Source: MGBC113645 sp036308445 (GTDB lineage Bacteria; Bacillota_I; Bacilli_A; Erysipelotrichales; Coprobacillaceae). Taken from it: a stretch of DNA of 11,563 bases. This document shows, one piece after another, positions 1 to 7,600 of this stretch (position 1 is its first letter; each line of letters begins with the position of its first letter). The position numbers and the translations under genes are program-made. The notes beneath the pieces were generated by a model, which saw nothing but the letters and a program-made list of their open reading frames with translations, searched no databases and had not been told where the DNA came from. The DNA is taken from assembly GCA_036308445.1 (NCBI GenBank), contig JAXJVS010000078.1, forward strand, positions 1-11,563. The letters run 5' to 3'.

Positions 1-265
1 ATAAGATTCTATTTTTCTTTTGGTCCATTAGAAAGTATCTTTATATGTATTATTCTTTAATCTCATATTTATCTCTTCAACAAGAGTTAATAATTCTTCC
101 TATGTTCATTTTTTCTTTTCTATATTTTCTAATCGTTTCTCCTATATCCAATAATTCTTCTCGTTTTAAGTATCTTGTAACTACAATTTCATGATAACAA
201 CTATAAAAAATTGAATAGATATTAATCACAAAGAAAGAGATTTAACTATCATTGAATATAATTAT
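1..265. other. Gene-poor AT-rich stretch, possible decayed coding remnant on the minus strand
   Basis: I see no supportable gene here. On the minus strand a short open frame of about 50 codons (roughly 235 down to 75) reads as a charged, helix-like peptide including KREELLDIGETIRKYRKEK. It ends at a stop, and a second frame then continues with a similar helical stretch (EELLTLVEEINMRLKNN). There is no ribosome binding site and no convincing start codon. A decayed gene broken by a frameshift would look like this, but so could chance in AT-rich DNA. Confidence 0.2.
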
Positions 266-291
266 AAAAAAAGACTTCCCATAGGGAAGTC
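266..291 (-). terminator. Rho-independent terminator of the membrane-protein gene
   Basis: A perfect 8-bp stem, GACTTCCC (273-280) with GGGAAGTC (284-291), surrounds a 3-base loop. Reading on the minus strand it is followed by a run of seven T (266-272). It lies 11 bases beyond the stop codon of the gene ending at 303, so it should end that transcript. Confidence 0.88.
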
Positions 292-302
292 AAATTATTA
301 TT

Positions 303-1130
303 CTACTTTTTTACAAATCCTATCTTATGATTATCAGATTTATTAGAAATAACATTTTTAACATGAGAAACATTTATATCCGCTCCTAATATAAACTTAA
401 TACACCAGACAAATATAACTAATACAGCAATAGGAATAACACAAGATGTGATAATGAGAACCGCTACTGCATCTACAAATACACTTAATGCTTTCTTCGC
501 ATTATCAACAATATCTGTTACTCCATTTCCTATACTCTGTAAAAAGCCTAAGAATCCACTCGCTTCATCTTCAGAAGAATTTTGTGCTTCATCTTCAATT
601 TGTTCAGTAAGTTCCAATGTTTGATTTATAGACTGCTGAAAAGTATCTTCAATAAGATTAGTGATTTTTACACTTGTAGGAACAAGCGCAAATATGACTA
701 CTGCGAAGATTGTTAATTTTATAGCAGATATTCTAAAAAATTCTCTTTGTGTAAGTACATAAACACCAGCAAGTGCACATGCAACTGGTATTAAGTATGT
801 AAAAGAAACAAATCCAGTAATAGTAAGTAAAAACTTTTCTAAATAAATTGCACAAATAACAATGAGTAAAGGTGTTGTTAATTCAGAAACTTGATCAGCA
901 ATTGGTGTAGCTACATCTCCTGGAATAGCTGTAATTGCTGAAGAAGTTACTGCAACAGCGGTAGTCAATCCCATAGCTGTTGTCTTCTTTTCATCTAATG
1001 ATGCTATTGAAACAGCATGAGTAGATGTAGAACTTGCCCAATCTGCTACTTTAGTCATAGATACGACTGCTACTAAAAATAATACCAATATAATTATAAT
1101 CTTTTTCACTATTTGTTTATCTTTAATCAT
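303..1130 (-). CDS. Multi-pass membrane protein of unknown function
   Basis: This 275-residue protein is not one I recognise. Residues 9-26 form a hydrophobic N-terminal segment after a lysine-rich start (MIKDKQIVKK), either a signal peptide or a signal anchor. About 55 Ala/Thr/Ser-rich residues follow. Hydrophobic segments lie near 84-102, 105-125, 135-153 and 219-248. Between the last two is an acidic, polar loop (about 160-215) with a Glu-rich patch (EDEAQNSSEDEA). The C-terminus is short and basic (KSDNHKIGFVKK). The start is well supported: AAGGAGGAGAG sits just upstream of the ATG at 1130. The gene appears to stand alone, with a terminator directly after it and another terminator (1302-1345) upstream. 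The layout suggests an exported or membrane scaffold protein, but no catalytic motif is visible. The existence of the gene is solid; the function is unknown. Confidence 0.85.
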   Translation of the reverse strand: MIKDKQIVKKIIIILVLFLVAVVSMTKVADWASSTSTHAVSIASLDEKKTTAMGLTTAVAVTSSAITAIPGDVATPIADQVSELTTPLLIVICAIYLEKFLLTITGFVSFTYLIPVACALAGVYVLTQREFFRISAIKLTIFAVVIFALVPTSVKITNLIEDTFQQSINQTLELTEQIEDEAQNSSEDEASGFLGFLQSIGNGVTDIVDNAKKALSVFVDAVAVLIITSCVIPIAVLVIFVWCIKFILGADINVSHVKNVISNKSDNHKIGFVKK

Positions 1131-1301
1131 AAACTCTCCTCCTTCTTTCTTATTTAATATTTAGTTATTATTAATAATCATTGTCCTCCTTTCAGTATAG
1201 TACATGTAATTTTTGCGTATTACTTTAATTGTCGAAATTTGTATTTACTTTATTTTATCACATTTGATACTTCATCTCTATCAATACCGCATAAACATTA
1301 A

Positions 1302-1345
1302 AAAACTAGGTTATTGTGACATTTATTTCACACAAGCCTAGTTTT
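1302..1345 (-). terminator. Strong hairpin terminator, possibly bidirectional
   Basis: A 9-bp outer stem, AAAACTAGG (1302-1310) with CCTAGTTTT (1337-1345), encloses a further TTGTG/CACAA pairing. On the minus strand the stem is followed by a T run, which would end transcripts from the MarR gene and the DUF5131 remnant. On the plus strand it is also followed by T-rich sequence (to about 1362), but no plus-strand gene enters it. The rest of the 240-base gap 1131-1370 holds only the ribosome binding site of the membrane-protein gene and AT-rich DNA without a clear promoter. Confidence 0.75.
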
Positions 1346-1370
1346 ATATTCGTTATTTTTTTTACGATTT

Positions 1371-2157
1371 TTAAAATTTTCTTTCATTTATGAATAGTAA
1401 TTGAGAATCGATATCTATAGGTGGATAATGTAATTTACAATATAATGCATTAATCATCTGATCAGCTCTATTTCTAGTACGCTGTTCTTTCGCATCCCTA
1501 ATAAATATATTACCTGTCTGTCCAGAGATAAACTGTACATCATACTTTTCTCATTAATCATGTACTTTCTTTACCCAATCATAATATAAAGGTCTTGAAC
1601 CCTGATAATTTTCTCCACCAGCTAAAACAGTTTCGATCTTGCCACAAGCTAGATATTTATTTAAATCCACTTCACCAATAAAAGGTTTAGGACTAATCCA
1701 TCTATGTTTATTAGGGACTTCTAATAAATATGGTATTCTTTCATCAAGTCTTTTTTGATTTACTGCCGATACTGCAAAATGTACATGTTCCCATCCTCCC
1801 CCAATTGGAAGGTAAACATTCTTTAATTCTATGAGCACGCTTTGTCAATAATGAGAATGTAACATCAGGTCTTCTTCTAATGTAATCCCAAGCTTCATCT
1901 CGCCATTGATCAGCCTCTTCTAAAAAGAAATCACTACTCATGCATACTCTTACAAAAGAACCACTAGGTCATTTATAAAATCCATATCTATCTTTTTTTA
2001 TTGGATAATTCATATTAGATTTATTCTTAGATATCATTCCTGTATCTCTTCCATATCTTTTATCTAAAAAATATGCATAACAGTTTTGAAATCCTTCACT
2101 TCATTTATTACATCCATTCCATGGATTCCAGGTTAAATCATTAACATTCTTTCTCAT
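1371..2157 (-). pseudogene. Broken DUF5131 (phage Gp37/Gp68 family) gene
   Basis: Conceptual translation from the ATG at 2157 (preceded by AGAAAGAAGG) to the TAA at 1371 gives a near full-length DUF5131 protein. Landmarks are the N-terminal TWNPWNGC motif with NCYAY, a central SDFFLEEADQW, LLTKRAHRIKECLP, a mid-protein LAGGENYQGSRP, and C-terminal FISGQTGNIFI and RADQMINAL. The gene is clearly dead. A TGA follows GCNK and another follows GFYK. The frame shifts at the G-rich stretch around 1840 (NWG to GGWEHV), and consecutive TAA TGA codons follow VKKVHD at about 1551-1556. The second conserved Cys of the usual SxGCxNC motif has become Phe (SEGFQNC). The family is common in phages and gut genomes and its biochemical role is not well defined. 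The gene starts 13 bases beyond the MarR stop codon, so both were probably one transcript. Confidence 0.85.
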
Positions 2158-2170
2158 TACCTTCTTTCTA

Positions 2171-2551
2171 TTATTTTATATTTTTAAACTTTATTAAATG
2201 AATAAGTAATTCAAATTTTTCTTTACCTAAATATTCTTCTATATTTTTTAAATGATTATTAAGATTTTTCTCTACTTCTTTTACTAAGGATATCGCTTTA
2301 TCTGCAGGTATAACATAAAAACTTCTTTTATCATTCGCACATGATTGTCTTAGGATATACCCTTTTTTCTCTAATACAGTAATATGATTAGTTACCATAG
2401 GTTTAGATACTTCCAACAATTGTGCAATCATAATTGGAGTAAATAAACCTTCTCTTTTTGTAATTATATTAAGTACTCCCATTTCACTAGGTCTCATTGG
2501 TAAATCCTTCTTTAATTCCATATAATCTCTACTAAACTTTGAAAACACCAC
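2171..2551 (-). CDS. MarR-family transcriptional regulator
   Basis: This is a winged-helix repressor or activator of the MarR type, acting on DNA in the cytoplasm. The helix-turn-helix is clear: LTPSE-like RPSEMGVLNII, then LFTPIMIAQLLEVSKPMVTNHITVLEKKGYI with recognition helix KPMVTNHITVLEKKG. The wing is RQSCANDKRSFYVIP, and a C-terminal dimerisation helix follows. At 126 residues from the GTG at 2551 it is shorter than typical MarR proteins (about 140-150), because most of the first dimerisation helix is missing. The frame stays open upstream to 2599 and reads YIKGCIKKYLFANVVFSKFS, which looks like that missing helix, yet offers only ATT or ATA as starts. Neither start has a convincing ribosome binding site. 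The gene therefore either starts at tandem GTG codons near the 5' end of its mRNA, or at a non-standard start. It probably controls itself and perhaps the neighbouring acyltransferase. Confidence 0.85.
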   Translation of the reverse strand: MVFSKFSRDYMELKKDLPMRPSEMGVLNIITKREGLFTPIMIAQLLEVSKPMVTNHITVLEKKGYILRQSCANDKRSFYVIPADKAISLVKEVEKNLNNHLKNIEEYLGKEKFELLIHLIKFKNIK

Positions 2552-2570
2552 ATTAGCAAATAAATATTTT

Positions 2571-2616
2571 TTTATACAACCTTTTATATAATAGTCAATC
2601 TATGACTTTATATAAA
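2571..2616 (-). promoter_or_regulatory. Promoter with overlapping 34-base near-palindrome, likely MarR operator
   Basis: On the minus strand, TTGACT (2593-2598), a 16-base spacer and TATAAA (2571-2576) form a promoter-like pair. The -35 lies inside a near-perfect inverted repeat (2583-2616): arms TTTATATAA-AGTCA and TGACT-A-TTATATAAA around a 5-base centre, with one extra base in one arm. MarR proteins are known to bind such palindromes over their own promoters, so autorepression is a reasonable inference. If this promoter is real, the predicted leader before the GTG at 2551 is only about ten bases. Confidence 0.5.
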
Positions 2617-2648
2617 AACGAGACTATTGCGACATGTTTTATTCAAAA

Positions 2649-2686
2649 TAAAAAAAGTACAATACTTAGACTTTCAAGTATTGTAC
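2649..2686 (-). terminator. Rho-independent terminator of the acyltransferase gene
   Basis: A perfect 11-bp stem, GTACAATACTT (2657-2667) with AAGTATTGTAC (2676-2686), has an 8-base loop and on the minus strand runs into about eight T (2649-2656). It lies 66 bases after the stop at 2753 and separates that gene from the MarR promoter. Confidence 0.9.
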
Positions 2687-2752
2687 ATTCATTTCGTTTC
2701 ATAAATATATAACTTATTAAATATAAGCAAAAGAATCATAATATAGAATCTA

Positions 2753-3973
2753 TTAATCTGCAACTTGATATGAAATATTAAGTTTCTTTAATTCACTTTC
2801 TATTGATTCAAATAATTTTTGATTTAATCCATCATGTGTGATACTTATAACCATTTTATTATTTGATGATACAACAGCACAATTGATAGGAGTACTATAT
2901 CTAGGACTTAGTGATGCTTCAAAATGTTCTATATACTGTTCAATGAGTTTATCATCAAATTGAATCACTCCTAAGTTAGAAACAGTCATACATGACTTTT
3001 CGCCCACAAATTTATATATAAATTTAATAATATGACTTTTTAACCATAAGGGACTTATTTTGATAATAGGATTTTTATATAACTTTGCGATTTTAGATAT
3101 TTCATAGCCTAAGTATTCTTTACTATCTTGTTTATTCATCTGAGCTCTAATGATTTCAAACAGTTTTTCATATGATAGGTTTTTATGGATATCTTTAAAT
3201 ACTACTGAAGCAGTTAATACAAAGTTTCGTAAAGTCTTTGTATTAAAATGTTTTCTTAAATTAATTGGTGATAAAAGGCAAATATTATGAGAATTGTTAA
3301 TCTTCATCTTATCAATAGCTTTATAAAAAACAGCTAATATAAGTTCATTAATTTTACATTTCTTATTTCGTGAATATGTTTTTACTTCTTCTAAATTCAA
3401 AAAATATTTTTTAACTTGTATGGTAGAATTATTGCTTCTATTATTAAACTGAAATGGTTTAGAAATATTAAATCTTTTAGTTTTTTTGTATTCTAAAGGA
3501 TTAATTAATGCATAGCTGTCATTTAATTCTTCTTCACTATATATATCAAATACTTTATTATTCGTCTTATCATTTATATTATCAATATAATGACTAATTA
3601 ATTCTTTAAAGAAAGTCATTGCTCCCATACCATCAGTTACTGAATGAAAAACTTCTAAACTTATTGTTTTATAATCATGTAAAATTGAAATAGCTTTATT
3701 AAATACTTCTTTATAATCAATCGAAGAAAATAATACTCTACTATCTTTTTCAATTTCAAATTCATCTAAGTTTTCAACATAATACCAAAATGAATCTTTA
3801 GATATTTTACAATATATAAGAGGAAAACGATTAATAGTATCGTTTACTGCTTTTTGTAAAGCTTTAGTATCTATTTTTTCTTTCATAACAACTGACAATC
3901 TAAATGAGCTTAAATAATTTTTATCCATCAAAGCACATTGTAAAATTGCAGAATAATCTAATTGTCTTTTCAT
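2753..3973 (-). CDS. Condensation/alcohol acetyltransferase-like acyltransferase
   Basis: This protein of about 406 residues belongs to the CoA-dependent acyltransferase superfamily that includes NRPS condensation domains and alcohol acetyltransferases. The catalytic HxxxDG signature is present as HSVTDG at about residues 110-115, followed by the usual helix (MGAMTFFKELISHYI). The N-terminal half has the LQKAVNDTINRFPLIYCKI pattern for the first lobe. The C-terminal half has SNLGVIQF and an Asn/Ser-rich strand (VVSSNNKMVISITHDGL), which match the second lobe. Acyl donor and acceptor cannot be read from sequence. The ATG at 3973 is preferred over the in-frame ATG at 3985, because the GGAG that would serve as its ribosome binding site overlaps the upstream ATG codon. 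The protein has no signal peptide and is probably cytoplasmic. It has its own promoter and terminator, and a MarR gene lies downstream. Confidence 0.82.
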   Translation of the reverse strand: MKRQLDYSAILQCALMDKNYLSSFRLSVVMKEKIDTKALQKAVNDTINRFPLIYCKISKDSFWYYVENLDEFEIEKDSRVLFSSIDYKEVFNKAISILHDYKTISLEVFHSVTDGMGAMTFFKELISHYIDNINDKTNNKVFDIYSEEELNDSYALINPLEYKKTKRFNISKPFQFNNRSNNSTIQVKKYFLNLEEVKTYSRNKKCKINELILAVFYKAIDKMKINNSHNICLLSPINLRKHFNTKTLRNFVLTASVVFKDIHKNLSYEKLFEIIRAQMNKQDSKEYLGYEISKIAKLYKNPIIKISPLWLKSHIIKFIYKFVGEKSCMTVSNLGVIQFDDKLIEQYIEHFEASLSPRYSTPINCAVVSSNNKMVISITHDGLNQKLFESIESELKKLNISYQVAD

Positions 3974-3998
3974 AGTTATCTCCATTTCTATACATATC

Positions 3999-4027
3999 TT
4001 ATTAGAAAAATACTTACTTATTGTTAA
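3999..4027 (-). promoter_or_regulatory. Promoter of the acyltransferase gene
   Basis: On the minus strand, TTAACA (4022-4027), a 17-base spacer and TAATAA (3999-4004) form a good sigma-A type promoter. It lies about 26 bases before the preferred start codon at 3973, leaving room for the GGAG ribosome binding site. Confidence 0.55.
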
Positions 4028-4049
4028 AGTTTTTGATTTCTTCGTTCAC

Positions 4050-4066
4050 TTATGACTTAATCATAA
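4050..4066. repeat. Inverted repeat upstream of the acyltransferase promoter
   Basis: TTATGA (4050-4055) and TCATAA (4061-4066) are perfect arms around CTTAA, lying 22 bases upstream of the -35 at 4022-4027. The left part, TATGACTT, also occurs in the palindrome in front of the MarR gene (2601-2608). It could be a regulator site, but the shared sequence is short. Confidence 0.35.
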
Positions 4067-4145
4067 TTTAAATCTACTAAAATACGAATCATTTTTAACA
4101 ATCCATATTATCTGCAACTATAATACATATTTTTTGTTACTTCGT

Positions 4146-4168
4146 CAAAGGTTTTTAGAAAACCTTTG
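4146..4168. repeat. Perfect 10-bp hairpin without T tract
   Basis: CAAAGGTTTT (4146-4155) and AAAACCTTTG (4159-4168) flank a 3-base loop, TAG. Neither strand has a T run after it, so it is not a standard terminator. It lies between the terminator of the sugar operon and the acyltransferase promoter. The rest of this 290-base gap holds only those two elements. Confidence 0.5.
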
Positions 4169-4183
4169 TCTACAAAATAATGG

Positions 4184-4224
4184 AAATAAAAAAATCAACC
4201 CAAGAATAAATTCTTAGATTGATT
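4184..4224 (-). terminator. Rho-independent terminator of the PTS-glycosidase operon
   Basis: On the minus strand a 14-bp stem (4211-4224 with 4193-4206, two or three G-U pairs) closes on a 4-base loop and runs directly into a T-rich tract (4184-4192). It begins 38 bases after the glycosidase stop codon. Confidence 0.88.
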
Positions 4225-4261
4225 AAAAAAATAAAATTCATTATCTTCAATAAATTATTGA

Positions 4262-5983
4262 TTATTGCATTTTATTATATTTATTTACTAAATAAATATA
4301 GCTACTACTTGTCCATGTATGAGCCGGATCACGTAATGCATGACCATCTAAAGCATTAAAGTTTTCAGCAAACCCTTCTTTTGTCATAATATCCAAGAAA
4401 CGTTCTACTAAATCTTTAGAAAAAGATTCTTCTCCTACTTCTTCTAATGCATCAATTAAGATTACCATTTCGGGCGCCCAAATTGGTCCACGCCAATATC
4501 CATCAGGATCATAATAGATACTTGTTGTTTTTTCAGTTGCTAAACCATAGTCAGTCACAAAGTTTTCTTTAAGATCTTTAATCATCTTCTGAACAAGTGT
4601 TTCAGGGAGGTATTTAGCAATAATCAATGAAACATATGGAAGAATAGAATCACATTCAATTACATCTTGAGTAACAGTATCTCTAGCTACAATATGATCA
4701 TTGATAATAAAATGTTCTTTAAATAATTGAATTAATTTTTCTTTTTGAGATTTTATTATTTGAATATCTTTATTTAAAATTTCACCAATATTCTCTAATG
4801 TCTCTAATCCTCTAATTAAATATGCTGTTAAATCAGGAGAATCTACTACAAACCCATTAATAAAAACAGTACTATTATCATATCCAGAATCATTTCCATG
4901 ATGATATTCAGGAATTCCATCATGATTACAATCATGATATGTTAACCAATAATTAATTTGTTTATATAGTTTTTCATATATTTCCACATATTGTTTATTA
5001 TCTAAAGACATTTTCTTCATCATTTTTTCTATAAATAATCCATGAATTGGAGGCTTAGCAAAATTCCAATGAATGTTAGAATCATTAACTGAACCAGGTA
5101 ATTGTCCATACTCATCCTGAAAATCAAAAACAATCATCATATTATCGTATGCTAGCTGATTATCAGCTCCAACTAAGCCAATAGTATTAAAACAATTATC
5201 CCAGCTCCACACTCCTGGAAAAAATGTATTTGACATATATGTCGCATTTCTTGCCAATAACCCTTCTGGTTTTACAGTACATGACCAAGTTGTGTATATA
5301 GCTTCTTTATATGCATGTGCATATTTTCCAACTGGAATTTCAAATTGAGAAGCATACGCTTCAAATTCTTTCTTTGTATCTTTTGAATATTTTTCATAAT
5401 CATAGATGACTTTCTCTCTTTTGTTAAGATGAGTAGGTATATCCTGAATAACTAATGATATATGATTATCTTTTATTTCAATCTTTGATTCTAGTGTACC
5501 TTGCATATCACTAGCATACTTTTGATGAAGCTTCTTTGTGTTATTACTAGAAATAAAATATTTTGTTTGTGTTTTATAACTATTAACTACATAATATGAT
5601 TCATCACCATCATTTAATTCAAAAGAATAATCATACATTGATTGAGGAAGACTATCTAGAACAATTGATAATCCCTTCCCCTGACCATCTATAATTATCT
5701 TTGAGTCATCTATGAAACAAATTTTAATCTCAAAATTATTATTCTTTAACTTTAACTCATGAAAATCATATACCATTTCATACTCCTCTATATTTCCATC
5801 TATTTGAGGAATAATTTTTAATGATGCTGTACAATGTCTTGATTTCCCTTTAACAGATTTTAAATATAAACCATCTCCTTGTGGATTAGTGACAATTCCA
5901 TGATATGACTGTCCCTCTTTGTAATAAGCAAGAGCCATATATGATCCTTTATAGCTCATTGGTGTTTTTACTAAATCTAGCAT
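4262..5983 (-). CDS. GH63/MGH1-like (alpha/alpha)6-barrel glycosidase
   Basis: This is a cytoplasmic glycoside hydrolase of about 573 residues with no signal peptide. An N-terminal beta-sandwich region (about 1-215) precedes a catalytic (alpha/alpha)6 barrel. Diagnostic motifs are FFPGVWSWDNCFN (about 254-266), whose Asp fits the general acid; GNDSGYDNSTVF (about 363-374); DPDGYWRGPIWAPE (about 492-505); and GFAENFNALDG (about 537-547), whose Glu fits the general base. This layout is that of the GH63/mannosylglycerate-hydrolase-like group, related to trehalase and glucoamylase-type barrels. It is not that of GH1 or GH4 phospho-glycosidases. The ATG at 5983 has AGGAGA seven bases upstream and is preferred over a TTG at 6001. 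It follows the IIC stop codon by 10 bases and is the last gene of the operon. It presumably hydrolyses the sugar (or sugar phosphate) brought in by the PTS; the substrate is not determinable here. Confidence 0.82.
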   Translation of the reverse strand: MLDLVKTPMSYKGSYMALAYYKEGQSYHGIVTNPQGDGLYLKSVKGKSRHCTASLKIIPQIDGNIEEYEMVYDFHELKLKNNNFEIKICFIDDSKIIIDGQGKGLSIVLDSLPQSMYDYSFELNDGDESYYVVNSYKTQTKYFISSNNTKKLHQKYASDMQGTLESKIEIKDNHISLVIQDIPTHLNKREKVIYDYEKYSKDTKKEFEAYASQFEIPVGKYAHAYKEAIYTTWSCTVKPEGLLARNATYMSNTFFPGVWSWDNCFNTIGLVGADNQLAYDNMMIVFDFQDEYGQLPGSVNDSNIHWNFAKPPIHGLFIEKMMKKMSLDNKQYVEIYEKLYKQINYWLTYHDCNHDGIPEYHHGNDSGYDNSTVFINGFVVDSPDLTAYLIRGLETLENIGEILNKDIQIIKSQKEKLIQLFKEHFIINDHIVARDTVTQDVIECDSILPYVSLIIAKYLPETLVQKMIKDLKENFVTDYGLATEKTTSIYYDPDGYWRGPIWAPEMVILIDALEEVGEESFSKDLVERFLDIMTKEGFAENFNALDGHALRDPAHTWTSSSYIYLVNKYNKMQ

Positions 5984-5993
5984 AAAACTTCTC

Positions 5994-7280
5994 CTATTCA
6001 ATTTCTAATTTTTTTTCTTCATCTTTTAATATACTCTTATCAAATGCTTTGGCAAAAGGAATACACATTATAATATATAATGCTGCTAAAATGAATTGCC
6101 ATACTAAGCCTGAAATATGTCCTCCAGTTGCTAAGAATCCATATAGACCCGCTGGTGCTGTCCATGGGACACCTGTACCATTCAATTTAGCAACTAATCC
6201 TATTGATTGAACAAAATATGTAAGAAGTGTTCCAATCATTGGGAATAAAACATAAGGTATTGCAAAATATAAATTATACATAATTGGTAAACCAAATACT
6301 AATGGTTCATGAATACCAAAAATAGCTGGTACTAATGCCATCTTACATAATGGCCTTGTTTGTTTATTCTTACACACAATTAAACAAGCGATACATATAT
6401 ATAATCCTACACCACCAATAAAAGTATTAAACTCATTAGTAAAAATATTTGGTAATGCTTGACCTGCTTGTGAAGCTAATCTGTTTTGATCAGACATCAT
6501 GGTTAAGAATGGAGCCATAATTCCTCCTAATACAATTGAAGAACCATGAATACCTAAAATCCATAATAAATTTGTAATAAATAAAGCAATTAAGAATCCC
6601 CATAGACTTCCACTTAATGAAGTTAATGGTTGACCAATAATAGTATTAATAAGACTGTGTACATTTCCATAAGAAGTTGTTGACACAACTACTTTAATAA
6701 CTAAGAATAAAATTGATATAATAACCATAGGAATCAATGAACTAAACGATTCTGATACCATTGGTGGTACTTGTGGTGGTAATTTAATTTTAATTTTGTC
6801 TTTAGTCATTAACCATCTATATAATTCAGGAACTACTAAAGCAACAATAATACCTACAATAAGTGAACTTGTTCCAAAATAACTCGTTGCTATTGTTGTA
6901 ACTCCATCAAGAGAATCCCATGGAGTTAATAAGAAATACATACATAAACTTATAACTGCTCCATACATTGGATCAAATTCATCTGTATAACCTTTACATA
7001 AATCATAAGAAATAAATAATGTACAAATAATGGCTCCTAAATTCATACTACCATTCATAATTGAAGTGATAGCACCTTGCCAAATACTTGCATCTTCAAA
7101 CCCAAAAAGGTTAGTTACAAAATCTATATAAGCTTGTGAAGGAAAATATGCAATCAATAATGCTACTGCTCCAATAATTGTAAAAGGAACATATGCCATC
7201 ATACCTGTTTTAATAGCATTGATATGTTTCTCCTCAGTAATTTTTTCTACTATATCTAAAGTACATTCTTTTATACTCAT
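5994..7280 (-). CDS. PTS Lac-family sugar transporter, IIC component
   Basis: This 428-residue membrane permease of the lactose/cellobiose/diacetylchitobiose PTS family carries the sugar through the membrane and presents it for phosphorylation by IIB. Many hydrophobic segments span the whole length, beginning with MAYVPFTIIGAVALLIAYF. Family signatures are LLWILGIHGSSIVLGG, the NEFNTFIGG stretch, and the conserved FGIHEPLVFGLPIMYN with following FAIPYVLFP, whose Glu lies in the sugar-binding region. Near the C-terminus is GTGVPWTAPAGLYGFLATGG. Length is normal for the family (about 430-450). The ATG at 7280 has AAAGGAGAAG in front. The gene lies 2 bases downstream of the IIB stop. Sugar specificity within the family cannot be read from these motifs. 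Confidence 0.93.
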   Translation of the reverse strand: MSIKECTLDIVEKITEEKHINAIKTGMMAYVPFTIIGAVALLIAYFPSQAYIDFVTNLFGFEDASIWQGAITSIMNGSMNLGAIICTLFISYDLCKGYTDEFDPMYGAVISLCMYFLLTPWDSLDGVTTIATSYFGTSSLIVGIIVALVVPELYRWLMTKDKIKIKLPPQVPPMVSESFSSLIPMVIISILFLVIKVVVSTTSYGNVHSLINTIIGQPLTSLSGSLWGFLIALFITNLLWILGIHGSSIVLGGIMAPFLTMMSDQNRLASQAGQALPNIFTNEFNTFIGGVGLYICIACLIVCKNKQTRPLCKMALVPAIFGIHEPLVFGLPIMYNLYFAIPYVLFPMIGTLLTYFVQSIGLVAKLNGTGVPWTAPAGLYGFLATGGHISGLVWQFILAALYIIMCIPFAKAFDKSILKDEEKKLEIE

Positions 7281-7282
7281 CT

Positions 7283-7600
7283 CTACTTCTCCTTTCTAAA
7301 ATCTTCAAACATTTTCTCAGCTTGAGATAAAATCTCAGCTCCATTACAAGTCCCATAAGAAACAGGATTAATAATACTAACAGGAACTTTATCATCAACA
7401 AGTTTTTTCATTGTTTTTAATTTATATTGAATTTGAGGGCCAATAAGTAAGACATCAAATTTTCCTAATTCATCTTCTACCGAATTTACATCAACGGCCC
7501 AAATTTTATATTTTTTTCCTTGAGAAGCAGCAGCTTCTTGCATTTTTACAACTACCATACTTGTTGACATTCCGGCATTGCAAGCTAACATAATTTTCAT
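7283..7600 (-). CDS. PTS Lac-family IIB component
   Basis: This 105-residue cytoplasmic phosphocarrier takes phosphate from IIA and hands it to the sugar in IIC. The phosphorylated Cys is residue 7 in the N-terminal MKIMLACNAGMSTSMVV loop, the standard CxxGxSTS P-loop of this family. The downstream DVLLIGPQIQYKLK and VPVSIINPVSYGTCNGAEIL segments also match. Its start overlaps the IIA stop as ATGA (7597-7600), indicating coupled translation. It also has its own strong AAGGAGGGG ribosome binding site. Length and motifs are complete, so it should be functional. Confidence 0.95.
   Translation of the reverse strand: MKIMLACNAGMSTSMVVVKMQEAAASQGKKYKIWAVDVNSVEDELGKFDVLLIGPQIQYKLKTMKKLVDDKVPVSIINPVSYGTCNGAEILSQAEKMFEDFRKEK

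Noticed and set aside
1161..1190. Six-codon mini-ORF (MIINNN) with an AGGAGG in front, upstream of the membrane-protein gene
   Set aside because: The spacing from AGGAGG to ATG is only about 3 bases, and the nearest -10-like sequence (1194-1199) would place the transcript start on top of this ribosome binding site. Not supportable as a leader peptide.
1371..2157. The in-frame TGA codons in the DUF5131 gene as recoded (Trp, Cys or selenocysteine) codons
   Set aside because: The gene also has a frameshift, a TAA and a lost conserved Cys, and the other genes in the window use normal TGG codons and TGA or other standard stops (IIB/IIA overlap is ATGA). Decay explains it better.
5984..6001. TTG at 6001 as start of the glycosidase
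   Set aside because: It would overlap the IIC stop and lacks a ribosome binding site, while the ATG at 5983 has AGGAGA at a good distance.
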